Positions 60,933-64,000 of a DNA stretch of 64,000 bases are shown one piece after another. Position numbers and translations under genes: made by a program. Numbering within the stretch: position 1 is the first letter of the stretch; every line of letters starts with the position of its first letter. Origin of the DNA: Chloroherpetonaceae bacterium (lineage in GTDB: Bacteria > Bacteroidota > Chlorobiia > Chlorobiales > Chloroherpetonaceae). Under the pieces are notes generated by a model. The model saw nothing but the letters and a program-made list of their open reading frames with translations. It made no database searches and was not told where the DNA came from. The stretch is taken from contig JANQGG010000023.1 of assembly GCA_028277445.1 (NCBI GenBank), positions 1-64,000 of the forward strand. Direction: 5' to 3'.

Positions 60933-61202
60933 TTACTTACGAATACCCAGTTCAGCAATAATTTTTCTGTAACGATCGATATCGATTTTAGTTAAGTATT
61001 TCAATAGGCTTCTGCGTTTTCCAACAAGTTTTAAAAGGCCATAACGACAATGTTTGTCTTTTGGGTTTTCTTTTAAATGCTCCGTAAGCCTTGAAATATG
61101 TTCGGTTAAAATAGCGATTTCAACTTCAGGCAATCCGGTATTCTTAGGCGAGCCACCAAATCGTTGAACTAATTCTGCTTTTTTTTCTTTCGTAATAGCC
61201 AT
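60933..61202 (-). CDS. rpsO: 30S ribosomal protein S15
   Basis: S15 binds 16S rRNA early in 30S assembly. The 89-residue protein begins [44 protein letters not shown] and has the signature [41 protein letters not shown], at the normal length. It is last in the truB-ribF-rpsO cluster, 39 bp after ribF. No recognisable S15 autoregulatory leader is visible in that gap. Confidence 0.98.
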   Translation of the reverse strand: MAITKEKKAELVQRFGGSPKNTGLPEVEIAILTEHISRLTEHLKENPKDKHCRYGLLKLVGKRRSLLKYLTKIDIDRYRKIIAELGIRK

Positions 61203-61241
61203 GCTAAATTAAGAATTATTTTATAGGTGTAATTAAAAAAT

Positions 61242-62228
61242 TTATGATTTAAAACATGAAAACGGATTCTGAAATGCCTCGGCTTTCAGGCGATCCTTTT
61301 CAAGTTGTGATTTCAAGTCCTCAAGCGAGGAAAACTTTATTTCATTTCGGATCCTTTTTAGTATGGAAAACAGCAATTTTTTTCCGTATAAATTTCCGTT
61401 AAAATTAAGCACATGTGCTTCAACGGTTAAGATATGTTTTTTACTAACCGTCGGTTTAAAACCAATATTCATCATAGAGCGATGGCATTCCGAGTCGATA
61501 AGCACATCGGCAATATAAACGCCGTTTGCCGGAATTAATTTATGCTGATCAATACCTCCGATATTTGCCGTTGGAAACCCTATCGTTTTTCCAATTTTAG
61601 CCCCTTCAACCACATTGCCAATTAAAAGATATGGCGCAGTAAGCAATTGATTAGCCTCTTCAATATCGCCCGAACTGATTAATCGTCGAATTATCGTACT
61701 TGAGATATGATGGCCGTGATTGAGTTGTTCCTCGGTAACTTCCACGGCAAATCCATACAACTTCGATAATTCAATCAACGTATCAATCGTGCCTCGCCGG
61801 TCTTTGCCAAAACCATGATCAAATCCGATAAGAATATCAGCCAACCCCAATTTTTTAACCAGAAATTCTTTTACAAAATCATGTGGCGTTGTGGCCGCTA
61901 CCTGTTTATCGAACTCAACCACCAAAAGAACATCCAAACCCAGATTGCTAAGCAGTTTTTGCTTTTCTTCAAACGTGGTCAGCAAAAATGTAGGATCATT
62001 CTTAGGGTTTTTAAGAACAAGCCTTGGATGAGGTTCAAACGTAATTAAAATACTTCTAAACCCATGCTGTTTGGCACGCTTAACCATCTTGGAAATGATT
62101 TTCCTATGCCCAAGATGAACCCCGTCGTAAGAACCGATTGTAATTGCCGATCGAACGGCATCAAAATTGAGTTGTTGATGAGAATCCCAGGAATAAAAAT
62201 CGTTTTTTGAATAACGAATAATTTGCAT
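61242..62228 (-). CDS. ribF: Bifunctional riboflavin kinase / FAD synthetase
   Basis: RibF makes FMN and then FAD. The 328-residue protein has the N-terminal nucleotidyltransferase domain (AITIGSYDGVHLGHRKIISKM; usually GxFDGVHxGH, and DFVKEFLVKKLGLADILIGFDHGFGKDRRG). The C-terminal kinase domain begins LIGNVVEGAKIGKTIGFPTANI and continues PANGVYIADVLIDSE and GFKPTV. It lies between truB and rpsO on one strand, 22 bp after truB, the arrangement seen in many bacteria. Confidence 0.97.
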   Translation of the reverse strand: MQIIRYSKNDFYSWDSHQQLNFDAVRSAITIGSYDGVHLGHRKIISKMVKRAKQHGFRSILITFEPHPRLVLKNPKNDPTFLLTTFEEKQKLLSNLGLDVLLVVEFDKQVAATTPHDFVKEFLVKKLGLADILIGFDHGFGKDRRGTIDTLIELSKLYGFAVEVTEEQLNHGHHISSTIIRRLISSGDIEEANQLLTAPYLLIGNVVEGAKIGKTIGFPTANIGGIDQHKLIPANGVYIADVLIDSECHRSMMNIGFKPTVSKKHILTVEAHVLNFNGNLYGKKLLFSILKRIRNEIKFSSLEDLKSQLEKDRLKAEAFQNPFSCFKS

Positions 62229-62250
62229 TGGAATAGGATTCTATACGCAT

Positions 62251-62970
62251 TTACTGATTTAAGGACGATGAGAGGCGTAAAACTTCCAAATGTTCCTCCA
62301 CGGATTTAGCGTCATCAACGGAAAACCGCCCTATTTTGGTTCGTCTCAATTTGGTTAAATAACCACCGACATTTAGCTTTTGGCCAAGTTCGTGAGCAAT
62401 ACTTCGGATGTATGTGCCTTTGGAAACCTTAACATGAAATTCTACAAATGGCAATGAAATACCCGTGATTTCAAAACTATAAATTTCGATAGTCTTTGGT
62501 TTTCGATCTTTTGCATCCACACCTTTTCGCGCCAGTTCATACAATCGTTTGCCTTTGTGCCATGTCGCCGAAAACATTGGCGGCAATTGCTCTTGTTTGC
62601 CAATAAACGTGTTTGCTGCAAGATGTATCTCTTGATCGCTTAAATGATCAAAGGCTTTTGGATTGATCTCTTCGGTTTCCGCGTCATAGCTGGGCGTTTC
62701 AACCCCCAATTTTATCTGGCCAACGTACTCTTTTTCAAGAATTTCAATCGTTGAAATTTCTTTGGTTTTTTTCCCAGTTGCTAAAATCAACAGACCGGTT
62801 GCCAAAGGATCCAACGTGCCGCAATGTCCGATTTTATGATGTTTTCCGGCTTTTTTATAACCATTTCTGATTTTAGCCACAACATCAAATGAAGTCCAGC
62901 CGTATGGTTTATCAACGAGTAAAAATTCACCAAGATTTTGACTCACAAATTCCTGTTGAAAGTGATACAA
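62251..62970 (-). CDS. truB: tRNA pseudouridine-55 synthase
   Basis: TruB makes the T-loop pseudouridine. The 239-residue protein has FLLVDKPYGWTSFDVVAKIR, the catalytic aspartate in KIGHCGTLDPLATGLLILATG, the YVGQIKLGVETPSYDAETEE region and the C-terminal GTYIRSIAHELGQKLNVGGYLTKLRRTKIGRF. There is no ATG near the start. TTG 62970 and GTG 62946 compete; the GTG has AGGA four bases upstream, so the protein may be eight residues shorter. It is first of the truB-ribF-rpsO group and divergent from the alpha/beta-hydrolase gene. Confidence 0.96.
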   Translation of the reverse strand: MYHFQQEFVSQNLGEFLLVDKPYGWTSFDVVAKIRNGYKKAGKHHKIGHCGTLDPLATGLLILATGKKTKEISTIEILEKEYVGQIKLGVETPSYDAETEEINPKAFDHLSDQEIHLAANTFIGKQEQLPPMFSATWHKGKRLYELARKGVDAKDRKPKTIEIYSFEITGISLPFVEFHVKVSKGTYIRSIAHELGQKLNVGGYLTKLRRTKIGRFSVDDAKSVEEHLEVLRLSSSLNQ

Positions 62971-63062
62971 ATTGCAAAGCCCTTAATATAAAACAAAAAA
63001 TTTAAAGTCACATCATTTCAAGAAAAATCTCGTCCAAACGATTAACTGGTACCAATTAAGAG

Positions 63063-64000
63063 ATGCAAACATTGAAGCTGGTTATTGAAAATCCCGATGG
63101 CATAAAGCTAGCCACCCGTTTAGAACAACCCCTGCACGAAAAGCCAATTGCATACGCTGTTTTCGCGCACTGTTTTACGTGCTCAAAAAATATTAAAGCG
63201 GCCGTAACAATTTCCAGGGCATTGGCACAAAAAGGAATTGCCACGTTAAGGTTTGATTTTACAGGCCTGGGAGAAAGCCAGGGTGATTTTGCCGATACCA
63301 ATTTTTCGTCCAATGTACAAGATTTGGTATCGGTGGCCAGGTATCTTGAAACGCATTTCCAGGCGCCGCAGCTTTTAATCGGACACTCGTTGGGCGGAGC
63401 AGCGGTTTTGCAGACCAGTCGCCAGCTTCCTTCAATCAAAGCGGTGGTCACGATTGGCGCGCCTTCCGAACCCAGTCATGTTAATAAATTATTGACCGGT
63501 TATAAGGATGAAATTATACAAAAGGGCGAAGCTGAAGTGCTGTTGGCCGGGAGGCCATTTCGTGTAAAAAAACAGTTTTTAGATGATTTATCTCAAACCA
63601 GGATGTCAAAATCAATCCAATCGCTAGGCCGGGCATTGCTGATTATGCATTCTCCGATTGATCAAACGGTTGGCATCAATAATGCTGCCGATATATTCAT
63701 GCAGGCCAAACACCCCAAAAGTTTTATCTCGCTTGATGACGCCGATCATTTGCTGATGAATCCCGATCATTCCGTCTATGCTGCCTCGATAATAGCAGAA
63801 TGGGCCATGAAATACATTCAGGCTGAACAATTGCCCGAAAAAAGCATTCAACCGCATTATGATGATGTTCGTGTAACACTTGGTAAGGATGGACTCACCA
63901 CAGATATCCTGGCTCACGGTTTTTCAATGATTGCCGATGAACCTATCAATTACGGTGGTAACAACCAAGGGCCTTCGCCCTATGATTATTGTTTGTCCGG
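63063..64000 (+). CDS. Bifunctional alpha/beta-hydrolase - OsmC family protein (partial)
   Basis: The frame runs off the window after 312 codons. Residues 1-255 are an alpha/beta hydrolase: AVFAHCFTCSKN, FDFTGLGESQGDF, nucleophile elbow LIGHSLGGAAVL (Ser), and a histidine in DDADHLLMN. From about 275 an OsmC domain begins (VTLGKDGLTTDILAHGFSMIADEPINYGGNNQGPSPYDYCLSG). OsmC/Ohr proteins reduce hydroperoxides through two cysteines; the first would be in the YDYCLS block, and the second lies outside the window. The fusion is a known bacterial architecture; the substrate is unknown. The ATG at 63063 follows AAGAG closely. Confidence 0.88.
   Translation, partial: MQTLKLVIENPDGIKLATRLEQPLHEKPIAYAVFAHCFTCSKNIKAAVTISRALAQKGIATLRFDFTGLGESQGDFADTNFSSNVQDLVSVARYLETHFQAPQLLIGHSLGGAAVLQTSRQLPSIKAVVTIGAPSEPSHVNKLLTGYKDEIIQKGEAEVLLAGRPFRVKKQFLDDLSQTRMSKSIQSLGRALLIMHSPIDQTVGINNAADIFMQAKHPKSFISLDDADHLLMNPDHSVYAASIIAEWAMKYIQAEQLPEKSIQPHYDDVRVTLGKDGLTTDILAHGFSMIADEPINYGGNNQGPSPYDYCLS

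Overview
The window comes from a phototrophic green sulfur bacterium (Chlorobiota). Two genes show this. One is fmoA (47964-49073, minus), the Fenna-Matthews-Olson bacteriochlorophyll a protein, with all five histidine ligands in place. The other is bchY (8165-9427, plus), a subunit of chlorophyllide a reductase. A secreted protein with a type IX secretion sorting domain, PorV/PorQ-type and FadL-type outer-membrane proteins, low-to-moderate GC and an apparent pair of Chlorobi-1-type small RNAs all fit a gliding, Chloroherpeton-like member. The genus is an inference. No rRNA, tRNA or CRISPR array was seen.

Layout. 1-1150: gene-poor debris with a degraded RelE/ParE toxin, a frameshifted GIY-YIG gene and dispersed palindromic repeats. 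1151-10161: era, divergent rodA plus an EamA transporter, a PorV-like protein, xseA, an HU-like/SPOR membrane protein, bchY and a secreted coiled-coil protein. 10256-18078: frr, rpmE2, recG-rsgA, an aldehyde dehydrogenase, a phosphatase/fructosamine-kinase pair likely to repair glycated proteins, and rlmB. 18079-25245: an accessory stretch with repeats, a membrane pentapeptide-repeat protein, gcvH-gcvPA, a MITE-like element and a GLUG/T9SS secreted protein. 25246-36234: a DUF2461 protein, a VIT-VWA-AgmX/PglI protein, an ABC ATPase, sppA, then a minus-strand cluster nurA, TPR/thioredoxin-like lipoprotein, HAS-barrel protein and pyrD. 36400-36620: two tandem structured RNAs. 36700-49073: glycogen phosphorylase, a phosphoesterase, three envelope genes, an ABC exporter, a TPR protein, merR, rmlD and fmoA. 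49303-57617: a 49-codon ORF coupled to lnt, a sigma-54 activator, a SPOR protein, ispE plus geranylgeranylglyceryl-phosphate synthase, a PAS protein, a HAD hydrolase and a nitrilase-fold amidase. 57845-64000: a TPR protein, a BglII-like restriction-modification cassette, the truB-ribF-rpsO operon, and a partial alpha/beta-hydrolase-OsmC fusion running off the edge.

Most of the window is housekeeping, envelope and photosynthesis genes. The unusual parts are four. The restriction-modification cassette is bracketed by a perfect 33-bp copy of the host terminator. The NurA nuclease is grouped with a stand-alone HAS-barrel protein. The two tandem RNAs show compensatory changes in their stems. Several proteins have odd domain combinations: HU-like plus SPOR, VIT-VWA plus AgmX/PglI, a thioredoxin fold without cysteines, and a PAS protein with a decayed cysteine motif. 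All family calls are from reading the sequence; no database search was run.
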